Positions 12,601 to 23,187 of a stretch of DNA of 64,000 nt are shown piece by piece. Position numbers and translations under genes: made by a program. Below the pieces are notes generated by a model. The model was not told the DNA's origin. It made no database searches and was given only the letters and a program-made list of their open reading frames with translations. The stretch spans positions 2,541,787 to 2,605,786 of the forward strand of contig SIJG01000001.1 of NCBI GenBank assembly GCA_023374025.1, written 5' to 3'. The stretch's first letter is position 1. Each line of letters opens with the position of its first letter. This DNA comes from Heterodera schachtii (lineage: Eukaryota; Nematoda; Chromadorea; Rhabditida; Heteroderidae).

Positions 12601-15600
12601 TTGTTCGACTCGTGTCTATGTTCACCGACTGAACGCGTGTCGCGAGAGTTTTGTCGGGAGGAAAATTGCCGATCAAAAATGTACATATCCATTGGATCAA
12701 AATGAATGAGAATTTAAATGAAAGCAGCATTTTGTCAGGTATTGGTACTTCACTAACGTGGCCATCGGCGGGGTTTGTTTAGCTTTTCGGCATTATTATA
12801 TTATTGTGCCCAGACTTTTGTCATTTTCTCATCATTTTCACAGATTATCGGCGGAATGGGCGTTGTCCCCGGTGTACTGATCATGTTGAGGTATAATCAC
12901 CCAATTTAAATGACAATTCAAAAGGTTAATTTAATAATAAAGATCAGTGCCACCAAAGCATCGGAGCATTTCGCTCGGCTTCAACGGATTTTTGGTCTCT
13001 CTGCTCGCGACTTTGCCGTCGCCCATCGCATGGGGCACAATCATTGACAACTTCTGCCTGTTTTGGACACAAAAGTGCGGCGAGAAAGGCGCCTGTGCTT
13101 TGTACGCGACGGACGGACTTCGGTTTTGGTAAATGTTGTTGGAAAGTGATCGGAAGGATGCCGAATCAGTTGACAGCAGCTCAATTTGTATGACAAATGA
13201 GAGCATAGTTTGATCAAATGAGAAGAACACAGGTTGATCGGCAAATAAAATGCAGGATAGTCTATAAGATAATCTGTTAGCGTAGTCTAATTCGCTAATA
13301 AAAGAAACAATCAAATCAGAGAACAAGTTGATCAGCAAATTAATGATCAGGCTAACCAAATTATGCCATTTCGATCATTTAATTGAACGGCAGGGATGAG
13401 ATGAGAGCAATTTGAGCAATGTTCCGATAGAGAAGCAAGGGCTGATCAGAAACAGATTCTGATCACTCGTTCCTAACAAAGGTGCTGCCCTTTCCTAGGC
13501 TTCACTTTGCGTACGGTGGGCTTCGCATTGTCTCTCTGATCACCGATCTGTTCGTCATTTACCACGCGGTTGGACTGAAACTGACCGATTCGGACTCGCA
13601 AAATGCCAACGACGGAGAAGGAAACGGCGAAGTCGACGAAGAAGCGACAAAGGGCAAAACGAGAAGCGGCGAGACGACTACGAACAACGAATTGGAGAGG
13701 GAACAGACAAAGGCATTTTTGGAGGAAGAAAAGGAAAGTGCCGCCGACCGAGGTGGGCACTAGAGACCGGACGGGATCGGGATCCCGCGGGATTTCTTCG
13801 GGATCCCGCGGGATTAAATTCGGGATCCCGACCTCGGGATCCGTCCCGAGCGATTTTTTAAATTCATCGGGATTGATCGGGATCGGGATTTCATCGGGAT
13901 CCCGAATCGGGATCCCTCCCGACCATTTTACCAATCCCGCGGGATCCCGCGGGATTGAAGTCACGATAATTTTTCAAAAAATCTCCATTTTTTAAATTAA
14001 GATCTTGAATTTTAAATTAAAAAATATTGTCGTTTGCTAATTTTTCTTAAAAAATCCCTTAAAAATCCCAAGAAATTTTACAGGTCTTCAAAATTCCACT
14101 AAAATTTTCAAAATTTGACGCAAAAGTTGGCCATTTTGTGACTTTTATTTCTTCATAAAAAGAATTATTTTTTTTAATTCCTAAAACAGTATTCTAAATC
14201 TTATTAGATCATTTCATGGAACAATGATTTCTAAGAATTTTGTCCAATAATCAGAATAAATTGTTGTCTACATATTTTTCCTTAGGTGCCAATTGGTATC
14301 ACCAAACCCAAGAACCTATTATTTTCTTATAAATTAGTTCGAAATCACAAAATATGGACAGTTTTAGGATAAATTTTGTTAACAAATTACATTTCAAATT
14401 TTCAAAATTTTCCCGGCGGCGCCTATCGGCACCGCCGACCTTCCCCCCCCCCCCCGGTTCCCCTAAAGTTTTTGAAAAAAATTTCAGCAAAAAAAATCTT
14501 AAAAATCTGATTTTTTGATTCAGTTTCTCAAAATTATTAAAAATGATCATCTGAGGCGAAAATACAAAAATTGATATTAATTTATTAAATTGTAAAAAAA
14601 TTATTTAAGGCTATGTTGTTAAATGTTTCTCATTTTTGAAATTCTGATTTTTGGGCATGATATTCCAATTTTGAAAAATTTCTATAAAAATCGGATATAA
14701 TTCTCATCACTTTTTTTTCTTCAATCGAATTGATCAATTATAAATATTAGATAAACATTTGAACAAAACTTGGCACAAAATGTAAAAAAAAAATTGGGTT
14801 TGAGCAAATCCCGATAATCCCGCGGGATCCCGAAAAAAAATCTTCGGGATTGATCGGGATCGGGATTCGGTCGGGATCCCGACTCGGGATCCGTCCCGAT
14901 CGTTTTTCCAAAATGTTCGGGATTGATCGGGATCGGGATTCAGTCGGGATCCCGACTCGGGATCCCTCCGACCCCAGTTGTCCGGTCTCTAGTGGGCACC
15001 AGGGATGGGCCAAATCGGAAAATAAAATGCGAAACGCGAAATTTGCGAAAGTAAAAAATGCGAAAGAAAAATAAATGCGAAACGCGAAATTCTAAAAAAA
15101 GCGAAATTGCGAAACGCGAAATTTTTTCTACAACTTTTTTACGGGCCAGGCCGTTTTCGTACGAACACATGTTTTTTGACTATAACTTTTTTCTTTGTCG
15201 ACCAAATCCAACCTTGTTGATATCATTCAAGAGCCCTTCAGATTCTCTATTAGCCTGCGAAATTTCAAAATTTCGTTAAGTTTAAAAAAAGTTCGAGCCA
15301 AAAAAGTTGGAAATTTTGGTTTTCTAACTCTTCTGACCGTAACTTTTTTGAACCATAACGAAAGTTTTCAAAATTTTGCAGGCTAATAGAGGACACATAG
15401 GGCTTTCGAATGATACTAACAGTGTTTGATTTCATTGACAAAGAAAAAAGTTATAGCCAAAAACTTGTGCTCGTACGAAAACAACCCGACCCCACTTTTT
15501 TAATAGTCAAAATCATAAATTAAAAATCATTTTTTTCTAAAATTTTATTCCAAATTTTAAAATCAATAAAAAGCTTTTTTGAAGCGCGCTTTTTCCAAAA

Positions 15601-16150
15601 AACTTTTTGGGAAGAGGGGGCAGGCAGCGCCGGTAGGCGCCGCCGGGAAAATTTTTGAAAATTTGAATAATTTGTTTGACAGATTTTCACTAAAAATGAT
15701 TAAATTTTGTGATTTTTGTATCATTTTTCTAAGGAAAAATAAGAGTTTGGGGCGCGGCGGTGGCGATAGGCGCCGCTGGGAACAGATTTTCACCAAAAAA
15801 TTACCAAATTTTGCGATTTTGGGCCATTTTTCTAAGAAAAAATAGGAGTTTTGGGGGCGCGGCGGTGCCGAGTGGGCACAGCAAAAGGCCCACAAAAACG
15901 GCACAAAACAAAAAACGCATTTAATTAAGCAGCGGAGGAAATGCCAAACGGTCAGCGGAAGTCCGCCTCATTGCCACGCGAGACGAAGACGCACGGCGGC
16001 ACGGCCGCCCTCGGGCAGTTCCATCGACGGACTGTTAGCCGGGACATGTCCGCCGTGGCGACAAAATTAGTGCCGCCGGTGGGTGCCACCGAATTGCAAA
16101 GCTTTCGGAAGAGCTCTAACCAACTCAGTGGTCCAATCGCGGAATTCTGA
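9657..16150 (+). CDS. Organic anion transporter (OATP/SLCO family)
   Basis: Twelve-TM major-facilitator transporter of the SLCO family, expected to move amphipathic organic anions across the plasma membrane. Twenty exons (first 9657-9748, then for example 9922-10011, 10939-11101, 11335-11558, 12525-12680, 12943-13128, 13499-13752, last 15930-16150) give 814 residues in one frame. Family marks: SIGGFY in TM1, GMMVSAGDFGYIPS after TM2, GVGRTMPFSLGLPLIDDN, the DPMWIGRWWAGF segment before TM6, and a Kazal-like Cys-rich extracellular loop (exons 14-15: CAVGCHC, YPVCD, YYSPCHAGC, then CLC and CREENC). The last intron (13753-15929) is full of repeats. If it is not spliced, translation stops at a TAG supplied by a transposon end at 13761. 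The start is the first ATG before TM1; an upstream exon may exist. Confidence 0.9.
13753..14999. mobile_element. hAT-like non-autonomous element with 8-bp target duplication
   Basis: The element spans 13761-14991. It begins TAGAGACCGGAC and ends with the exact inverse GTCCGGTCTCTA. The octamer GTGGGCAC lies directly outside both ends (13753-13760 and 14992-14999), as expected for an 8-bp target-site duplication. Both subterminal zones (about 13770-13960 and 14815-14970) are packed with CGGGATCCCG-type motifs. The centre is AT-rich and has no transposase frame. Perfect terminal inverted repeats, an 8-bp duplication and no coding capacity fit a MITE of the hAT superfamily. It sits in the last OATP intron, starting eight bases after the splice donor. 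Confidence 0.85.
15153..15485. repeat. Fold-back (inverted-repeat) element
   Basis: The arms (about 15153-15275 and 15362-15485) are imperfect reverse complements over roughly 120 bases. Both contain TTTTCGTACGA, a CTATAACTTTTTTCTTTGTC block and CTCTATTAGCCTGC when read in the same orientation, with a spacer of about 85 bases. It is in the last OATP intron. No flanking duplication was identified, so the ends are approximate. Confidence 0.8.
15617..15880. repeat. GGCGCCG-type dispersed repeat, partly tandem
   Basis: GC-rich blocks with TAGGCGCCGC recur at about 15634 and 15777. Each is followed by similar AT-rich sequence (AGATTTTCAC...AAATTTTG). The same module occurs inverted inside the neighbouring element at about 14395-14445. 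No coding potential. Confidence 0.65.
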
Positions 16151-16490
16151 ACATACAGTGCCAAACAAACATTTTTGAATGCCTTTTTTGCTTATATTAT
16201 TGCCATATGTCCGATTCAAACACCTCAACCAGTGCAAACGCCAAAATAAATTTACATTTCTACCAATGAATCGGAAAATATTTTTTGATCAGATTAATTT
16301 ACAAATATTTGAATACTCAAACCAGTTTGTTTTTAACGTTTAAACATTTGGCGCATTAATAAAACAGCAGCATTTTACAATACTTTTAATAGCCTCTTGT
16401 AATTGATGGAATATAAACTAATTGTTGTCTTTTAATAAGCGATCACATCAAAAAACATTTCTTCCCAACTCGCTCCTCCGTCCGTTCAGT

Positions 16491-17605
16491 TTATGCCGCT
16501 TTGCCGAACAGTTTGACTTGGAGTTGGAGGTTCGTGTGCAGTTCCGGATTGATGTCGCACACCAATTGCAGCAGACGCACAATGACCTGACAAGGGCAAT
16601 TCGGAGATTAAATATTACATCTTTCAGAATGAATATAATTTAGATTTTTTGTTGGAATTGAAGTTTCTCACAATTTTTGTAAAAAAAAAATACAGGAATT
16701 TTCCGTTTTTTGTTTAATCAAAAACCGTGAAACGTTTTAACTGTTGATATTTTGTAGCAAAAAAATGGTGTCAATTTTGTTCCATTATTTTCTGCCCGTC
16801 TGTGCCCCTTTTTCAGCACCTGCTGTTTGTTTTTTGCAACATTACTGTCCATGGCTTTCAGATTCGCTTCCGTTTCCTGTTTTATCTGCGCTTCAATGTC
16901 GTCGCGTGTGCCCAAATAGTTTTGCTCAAACTCGCGAAAACGCTGCTCCCTTTCCTTAACAAAACGCAAATTTAAGAAAGCATTAAATCAAAATAATCAG
17001 AGTAAAACCGAAAAGAAAAAAGTGAATGCATTAAAATTCTATTTAAAAGAAAAATCAATGACTCGTCAACAATTAAATTTTTTCGTATTCGAACAAATCC
17101 TATATTTGTGGAATCATTCGAAAGCACAAGTCTAAAGAATGTAGAGTGAAAAATGATTGGCGTTTATGCATTTGCCAAAAATAAATAAAATTGTTTGTTT
17201 CATCGGTATTGTAACTTTTTTTAAACGTTGGCTTTCTTGTCATATGGTAAATTTTTTTTTAATGGTACTAAGATTAGGATTTGTTCGAACATGAAAGTTA
17301 TGATCTAAGAAAGCCAGCATTTTGTTATGATTGGATTCATTAACTGTAATAGATCCTTTACAACTGCTTAACAATTTTAAGACATCCATTTTTGTTATTT
17401 TACACTTACATGTCGGTACTGGTCGATCTCCGCCTGTGCTTCTTGTTTGGCTTGTTTTAGTCGCTGTGCTTTTCGCTTCCGGGCGTCATTAATCTGCCAA
17501 ATATAATAAATATGTTAAAATAAATCAACATCAAAATCAAACCTTTTCAGCAGCTCGTTTTTCGGCTGCAAGCAGTTGTTGGATGCCGGCGGTGTGCGAT
17601 GCCAT
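16491..17605 (-). CDS. vha-10: V-type proton ATPase subunit G
   Basis: Peripheral-stalk subunit of the V1 sector of the vacuolar proton pump. It pairs with subunit E to hold the catalytic head. Four exons (17605-17543, 17493-17410, 16954-16820, 16586-16491) give 125 residues, close to the usual size of about 118-126. The N-terminus MASHTAGIQQLLAAEKRAAE is the family signature. It is followed by a Lys/Arg/Glu/Gln-rich helix, the REFEQNYLG and DDIEAQI segments, and a C-terminal VCDINPELHTN block matching the family's conserved end. The intron between exons 2 and 3 carries a 202-bp inverted-repeat element. The start codon faces that of the SDHAF4 gene across about 440 bases. Confidence 0.95.
17088..17289. 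repeat. Short terminal-inverted-repeat element in V-ATPase intron
   Basis: TTCGAACAAATCCTA (17088-17102) is repeated as its perfect reverse complement at 17275-17289. The 202-bp AT-rich interval has no coding capacity. It looks like a MITE, but no clear target duplication is visible. Confidence 0.65.
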
Positions 17606-18047
17606 TAGTTTCGGTTGTTACGAAGAATGTGCAGGTAATGAAATGAGAAATGTTCAAATTAATCGGCTCTTTTAAATACGATAAAAAACACGTTGATAGA
17701 ATTTTCCAAAAATGCACCCAATTCCCTGGCCCTCCCTTCACCCCTGACTAGGGCTGGGTGTAGGTATGTACATAAATTGACCACATTAAACCAAAGCAAA
17801 GTTATTTGATTGATGAATTGATCTTTAGTTCTTGTCGTTGGGCTGGACTAAATGCCAATTATCACTAAACACAACGCCAAGAAAAAATAATTCAAATTTT
17901 TTAAATTTCTAAATCTAACTAGTCTGTGGGTGTTTGGGCAAAATAAGCTGACGCTTACAATGAGTAAAGAAAGGAGTAAACGGAAACTGAAAGACAAAAA
18001 CCATAAATTTATGTAGGAAAATTTAAAGTAAATTTTTAGATTAAACA
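17606..18047. promoter_or_regulatory. Divergent intergenic region, likely bidirectional promoter
   Basis: These 442 bases separate the oppositely oriented starts of V-ATPase subunit G and SDHAF4, the first gene of a putative operon. It should contain promoters for both. I see no clear TATA element or repeat. Confidence 0.5.
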
Positions 18048-18362
18048 ATGTATTCTTCATTTGATTTGTTTTTGGTTTCTTCGAGTCGTCAATTATTTTC
18101 ATTCGCTCGTCTTTTTGTGCCTATTAATTGCCGGATTTTTTCGCCGAATGTTCGAACAATGTCGACAAAGCCTCCCGCTGACAATGAGTCCAACAAAGAA
18201 GGTCAACAGAAGAGCAATGACTCACTCGCACGAGACGGGAATTGTGAAGATGGAAATATGAACAAAGGAGAGAAACCGAAAAAAGAGTTCGGAGGACCTG
18301 CTGGTCCGGAGCCAACTCGATACGGGGATTGGGAGAGGAAGGGACGCGTCAGCGACTTTTAG
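18048..18362 (+). CDS. Succinate dehydrogenase assembly factor 4 (SDHAF4)
   Basis: Mitochondrial chaperone that helps flavinylated SDHA mature and join complex II. Single exon, 104 residues. The N-terminal 35 residues are basic/hydrophobic without acidic clusters apart from one Asp, and fit a mitochondrial presequence. The middle is polar and disordered. The C-terminus (EFGGPAGPEPTRYGDWERKG then RVSDF) is the diagnostic SDHAF4/DUF1674 motif. It appears to be the first gene of a five-gene plus-strand cluster; the next start is 210-340 bases downstream. An AATAAA-like signal follows near 18391. Confidence 0.93.
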   Translation: MYSSFDLFLVSSSRQLFSFARLFVPINCRIFSPNVRTMSTKPPADNESNKEGQQKSNDSLARDGNCEDGNMNKGEKPKKEFGGPAGPEPTRYGDWERKGRVSDF

Positions 18363-18572
18363 AATTTTGTTTCATGATTTTGTAATTACGGAATAAAATA
18401 ATTTTTATATTTTAAATTTTAAGTACAATGTTTTGTTGAGTAAACTATCATTATATAATTCAGGCATAATACATACCTATACATATAATTTTAAGTTTTT
18501 GTTCACAATGGCCTAGCTTTTTTTAAAGCCGACTTTTCTAGTCCAAGATTTTGACAGTTCATTAAAAGGAGT

Positions 18573-21500
18573 ATGTCTATTTATTGGATCCAAAATGCAA
18601 AAAGGTCATTTTATGCGATTTCTTTAGGGAAATTTCTTCGTGTCTTTGTGATCTTATCTATTTTAATGAATTTTAATTTTGATCAGCTGATCGATCAGCA
18701 TATGTCTACTTTGCTTTCTAGACATTCACTGTTATTCAAACAATTCCTTCGTGGTTATCACAAAGCTAAGTTCGAAATGGAATCGTTGCCTCAATTCATC
18801 GACCAACGCAATCGTCTTTTTGACGAACTGATGGCCACGCATAAGGCCGAATTAGCAAAAAAACAGCGAGTGCCCATCAGAGTGACGCTCCCGGACGGAA
18901 AAGTCGTCGACGGCACTTCGTGGGAGACGACACCGCTGCAAATTGCGGCCGGAATAAGCAAAGGGCTGGCGGACAAAACGGTCATCGCGAAAGTGAACGA
19001 CGAGGTCTTGTATTATAAAAAATATATTTTATTTAATTGCAAATAGAAAACATATTACCCAATTCCCTTTTAAAAGGCAACCATTAAAATGGCATAGAAA
19101 TTGATTAAATCGACTATGTTTTTTTCTATTTTTGTATTCTTTTGAACAGCTTTGGGACCTCGACCGTCCTTTGGAGAACGATGCGTCGCTGCGTCTGTTG
19201 TCATTCGACGATGACGAGGGCAAGCAGGTGTTCTGGCACAGTTCGGCCCACATTTTGGGCGAGGCCTGTGAACGCTTCTGCGGTGTGCATTTGTGCTATG
19301 GGCCACCGCTGCAGGACGGCTTCTATTACGACATGCATATGCACGGCGAAAAGGTGTGTGGAGGACAAAATTGGCATGGATTGTCAGAAAATCCCGAATT
19401 CAATTGCTTCCCTGTTAGCCTGCTTTTCCTTCACTCAAAAATTGGCTCATTTAACCAAGTGTAATGCCGGATTTGTGTGTAATGCCGGATTTTTTAGTTT
19501 ATTGGAATTTTTTCAGAAAGCAATCGCACAAGACGATTTCCCAAAACTGGACACGATCATCGGCACCATTGTCAAGGAGAAGCAGCCTTTTGAGCGATTG
19601 GAAATGCGCAAGGAGGACCTGCTGAAGATGTTCGCCTACAACGAGTTCAAGCAGCGCATTCTGAGGGACAAAGTGCAAACGCCGACGACAACAGTTTACC
19701 GTTGCGGACCGCTCATTGGTTGGTGATTAATGAAATATAAGTTTTAACATTATTCCGTTCGCATTTAAAGACCTCTGTCGCGGTCCTCATGTCCGAGACA
19801 CTGGCAAAGTTAAGGTTAGCATTTTGCATACGATTTTTTCGAATTTCGAAGTCATTGTTCCACTCGTTTTTCTCTGCAGGCGATTGCCGTCACCAAATCG
19901 TCGTCCGCCCATTGGGAGGGCAATGTGAACGCGGAGCCGTTGCAACGCGTCTACGGCATTTCCTTCCCGGACACCAAACAGTTGAAGCAATGGCGCATTT
20001 GGCAGGAGGAGGCGGCCAAGCGGGACCACCGCAAATTGGGCCGGGACCAGGAACTGTTCATGTTCCACCCGCTGAGTCCGGGCACTGCCTTTTGGTACCC
20101 GAAGGGGACGCACATTTACAACACACTGCTCGAGTTCATGCGACGCGAATACCGACGCCGGGGTTTCCAGGAGGTCAGAACATCCAATGGTCGAAGTAGA
20201 TGTACCCTTTTTCTACCAACAAAAAAAGAATGGTTTAACTTGTAAATTAGAAATTAGAGGTTTCGGTTAAGCTTTTCCCTTGTTCCAGGTAATTTCTCCG
20301 AATATTTACAACGCAAAGCTTTGGGAGCAATCCGGGCATTGGCACCATTATGCGGAGAATATGTTCCGGTAAATGAAAGAATGGAAAAGTTGACATTTTT
20401 TTAATACCTATTTATTTATAGATTCGAAATTGAGAAGGAGCAGTTCGGACTGAAGCCGATGAACTGTCCTGGACACTGTCTGATGTTCGACTACAAACCG
20501 CACGCCTACAACGAATTGCCCATCCGTTATGCCGACTTCGGTGTACTCCACCGGTATTTTTTTTACTTTATTTTTTTGCACTTTCCTTTTTAAGCAACGA
20601 AATGAGCGGCGCTTTGTCCGGTCTGACGCGCGTCCGTCGCTTTCAGCAGGACGACGCCCATATTTTTTGCCGGAAGGACCAAATATTGTCGGAGATTTCG
20701 GGCTGTTTGGATTTCCTCAATTTTGTTTACGTGGAAGTGTTCGGCTTTTCCTTCCGTCTCCATCTGAGCACGCGGCCCGAAGAGGGCTATTTGGGCGACT
20801 TGGCCACTTGGGACGCGGCAGAGACACAGCTGAAGCAGGCATTGGACAACAGCGGACTCAAATGGGAGCTGAACCCGGGCGACGGGGCATTTTATGGGCC
20901 AAAGGTGGGAGAAGCAGAAACTGATGGACATATTGTCTGATTTATTTGGGTTTGGAAATCCAAAAAAACCAACTAACAACAAAAGGATTTCTCCGTTGTT
21001 CTTTCCCTTTTCAGTCCAAAGAATGGTCGTATTTACATACATTAATAATTACACGATGAACAATTAAGATTGACATCCAAATCAAAGATGCGTTGGGCAG
21101 ACATTGGCAATGTGCCACCATTCAATTGGACTTCCAACTGCCCCAACGCTTCGACCTTTCCTATTACGAGTGCGTCGTCTCAAAATATGTCAAATATTTG
21201 TTATACATTTAAATTAGTGAGAACAAAGAGCGCCTCCGTCCGGTGATGATCCATCGTGCAATTTACGGATCAATCGAACGAATGGTGGCAATTTTGGCGG
21301 AAAATTGTGGCGGTAAATGGCCTTTTTGGCTGTCGCCTCGTCAGGTGGGGACAATTGGGATTTAATTATATTGCTCCTCTTAATTTGCCAATCCAACAGG
21401 CAATGATTATCGTTGTGCACCATTCGGTGAGTGACTACGCGAGCAAAGTGTTCCGTCGCATTTTCGACGCGGGCTTCGAGGTGGAATTTGACGAGGACAG

Positions 21501-21896
21501 CCCGGACACGCTGAACAAACGCATTCGCAATGCCCAACTCGCCCAGTTCAATTTCATTCTGGTGATCGGGCAACAGGAGAAGAACAACGGGACAGTGAAT
21601 GTGCGCACCAGAGACAATCAGGTGCAGAGAGGGAATGGTGAAAAGGGGAGGAAAGTTAGAGGCAGAGATGGAAGGGATGAGAAACACTGTATGTGAGAGA
21701 GTGGGAATAGGAGGAATTTCCAAAAAGCAAATCACCGATTTGCCATTGTTTTTTTCAGGTACGCGGTGAGATTGCTGTCGATGCGCTCATCCAAAAGTTC
21801 CAAATTTTCCGCGACACTTTTGCCCAAGACACAGAAAGTGCAGAATCTTTTGAAGGCCCAAAGGAACAAAAAGAAAATGTGGAAGACAAAAAGTGA
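18573..21896 (+). CDS. tars-1: Threonyl-tRNA synthetase
   Basis: Charges tRNA-Thr with threonine. Twelve exons (18573-19004, 19150-19353, 19517-19718, 19771-19814, 19880-20173, 20289-20368, 20422-20553, 20595-20904, 21069-21169, 21218-21344, 21400-21621, 21759-21896) form one frame of up to 761 residues. Domains in order: TGS ([11 protein letters not shown]), editing/SAD domain ([14 protein letters not shown], and [11 protein letters not shown]), class II core with motif 2 ([20 protein letters not shown]) and motif 3 ([13 protein letters not shown]), then an anticodon-binding domain. There are three candidate starts: 18573, 18702 (directly after a CAG acceptor, with a presequence-like N-terminus) and 18777 (MESLPQF). 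This would allow mitochondrial and cytosolic forms from one gene, as known for nematode synthetases that serve both compartments. Second gene of the putative operon. Confidence 0.96.
18696..18704 (+). promoter_or_regulatory. Possible trans-splice acceptor before ThrRS ATG
   Basis: A TTTTGATCAG...GATCAG acceptor-like stretch ends three bases before the ATG at 18702. This is the usual position for spliced-leader addition to a downstream operon gene. Not proven; the frame is also open upstream to 18573. Confidence 0.35.
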
Positions 21897-22123
21897 ACAA
21901 TGGCATTGCAATTTCATTTTCGACGGGTTTTTGTTGTTAACAAATTGTAAAATGTTCCATCTGGTTTTTTGTTTGTTAATTCAACTGTGAGCCCAGATGA
22001 TAATTTTGAACATAAACGTTGCTATGTGCACAAAACTATAAATTTGGGAAGTTCTTAAAATTCATTATTACTCATCAATTTTGGTTGATTGTTTGGTGAT
22101 ATTTGGTCCTTACGACGGTAACT

Positions 22124-22995
22124 ATGGCGCAAAATACTGCAAAAATTGAAGAGTTCGTTCGTTTGGTGCTCAGTTCATGGCCTTCATATCAATTTGCGAT
22201 TAAAAATCAGTTGGCGGGATCATTAACAAGTGCCAAGGTAAAAATGGCGCTATTTGCAAAACAAAGATTTGAAATATCAAAAACCAAATGTGGGGGGTGG
22301 GGATCCATAGGTACGAAGAATTGAATTCATGAATCAACATCTATTTCTGAGCTTGGTCCCCTAACCCAAATTTAAATAACGAGGTCGAACACTCTTAACC
22401 AAAAATTACTTTCCACTTTTTTCGGGGTCAGAAATGGGTTGCAATTGGTTAGATTCTGAACTCCGAATCGGAACTTTCGACTCTAAAAAAAACCTTTAAA
22501 TTGACCAATAAATTCCGGCCATTCTTCTGTATTCAGGACGCGTGGTTTGTCGAAGTGCTCAGTGCGCATTTGCTGAAGCACAAGGACATTTGTCCGTTTG
22601 CGCTGTCCGATTGGATGGAGGACATTTTGGACACGGAGTTCAGCCTGATTTCGGACGATGGCACTTTGGAGCCGACCGCCAAATTGTTGGTTGAGTTGGC
22701 CGATTTGACTCTCGAAAGGGGCGCACACAAAGGGGCGGAGGCGGCAGCAAAACTCGAGGAGCATTTGCAAAGACTGCGAACACTCTCCGCTAAATCTGTT
22801 CGTTTTCGTAGAATTCAAATTTAAGAAATTTTATGTTCCATTCACACCATTTCTTTAAAATTTCTTGTTCATGTTTTATTGTCATATTCATTTTTTGGTT
22901 ATTTATTTTAGTCCACAAATTCAACAACGCCCCGTGTGGAAAGTTCTTCAAGTGAAAGTGAAGAAAACGATGGAAGCGATGAAGAGAACGATTGA
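22124..22995 (+). CDS. Pre-rRNA-processing protein TSR2 homologue
   Basis: TSR2 is the escort chaperone that releases ribosomal protein eS26 from its importin and delivers it to pre-40S particles. Three exons (22124-22237, 22537-22797, 22912-22995) give 152 residues. Exon 1 carries the conserved FVRLVLSSWPSYQFAI helix. Exon 2 carries the family core around DWMEDILDTEFSLISDDGTL. Exon 3 gives a Ser/Glu/Asp-rich acidic tail typical of TSR2. If the weak donor at 22798 (TCT|GTTCG) is not used, the protein ends at 22824 without the acidic tail. It starts 228 bases after ThrRS ends and sits 193 bases before TyrRS, as the third gene of the cluster. Confidence 0.85.
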
Positions 22996-23159
22996 CAGGC
23001 CGTTGATGGGACAACAGCTTTTAATTGCTGTTTTTGTTTTCGTTTGTAATTAAATTTGTTAAATAATTCAAAAATGTTTGATATTGTCATAACGTTACGC
23101 CTCACAAATAATTGTTTGAATTTTTCGTTTATTTATTTGTGAATTTGTTTTTTTAAATT

Positions 23160-23161
23160 AG
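23160..23161 (+). promoter_or_regulatory. Probable trans-splice acceptor upstream of TyrRS
   Basis: A T-rich run ending TTTTTTAAATTAG at 23161 lies 26 bases before the TyrRS ATG, with no upstream coding exon to join. Within an operon-like cluster this is best read as a spliced-leader acceptor. Confidence 0.5.
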
Positions 23162-23187
23162 GGCCTTTTTTCTTTGAATCCGTCGGA

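Noticed and set aside
14992..15877. A second transposon bounded by the GTGGGCAC copies at 14992 and near 15873
   Set aside because: The inner ends (CAGGGATGGG versus GGCGGTGCCGA) are not inverted repeats, so the third octamer is probably coincidence.
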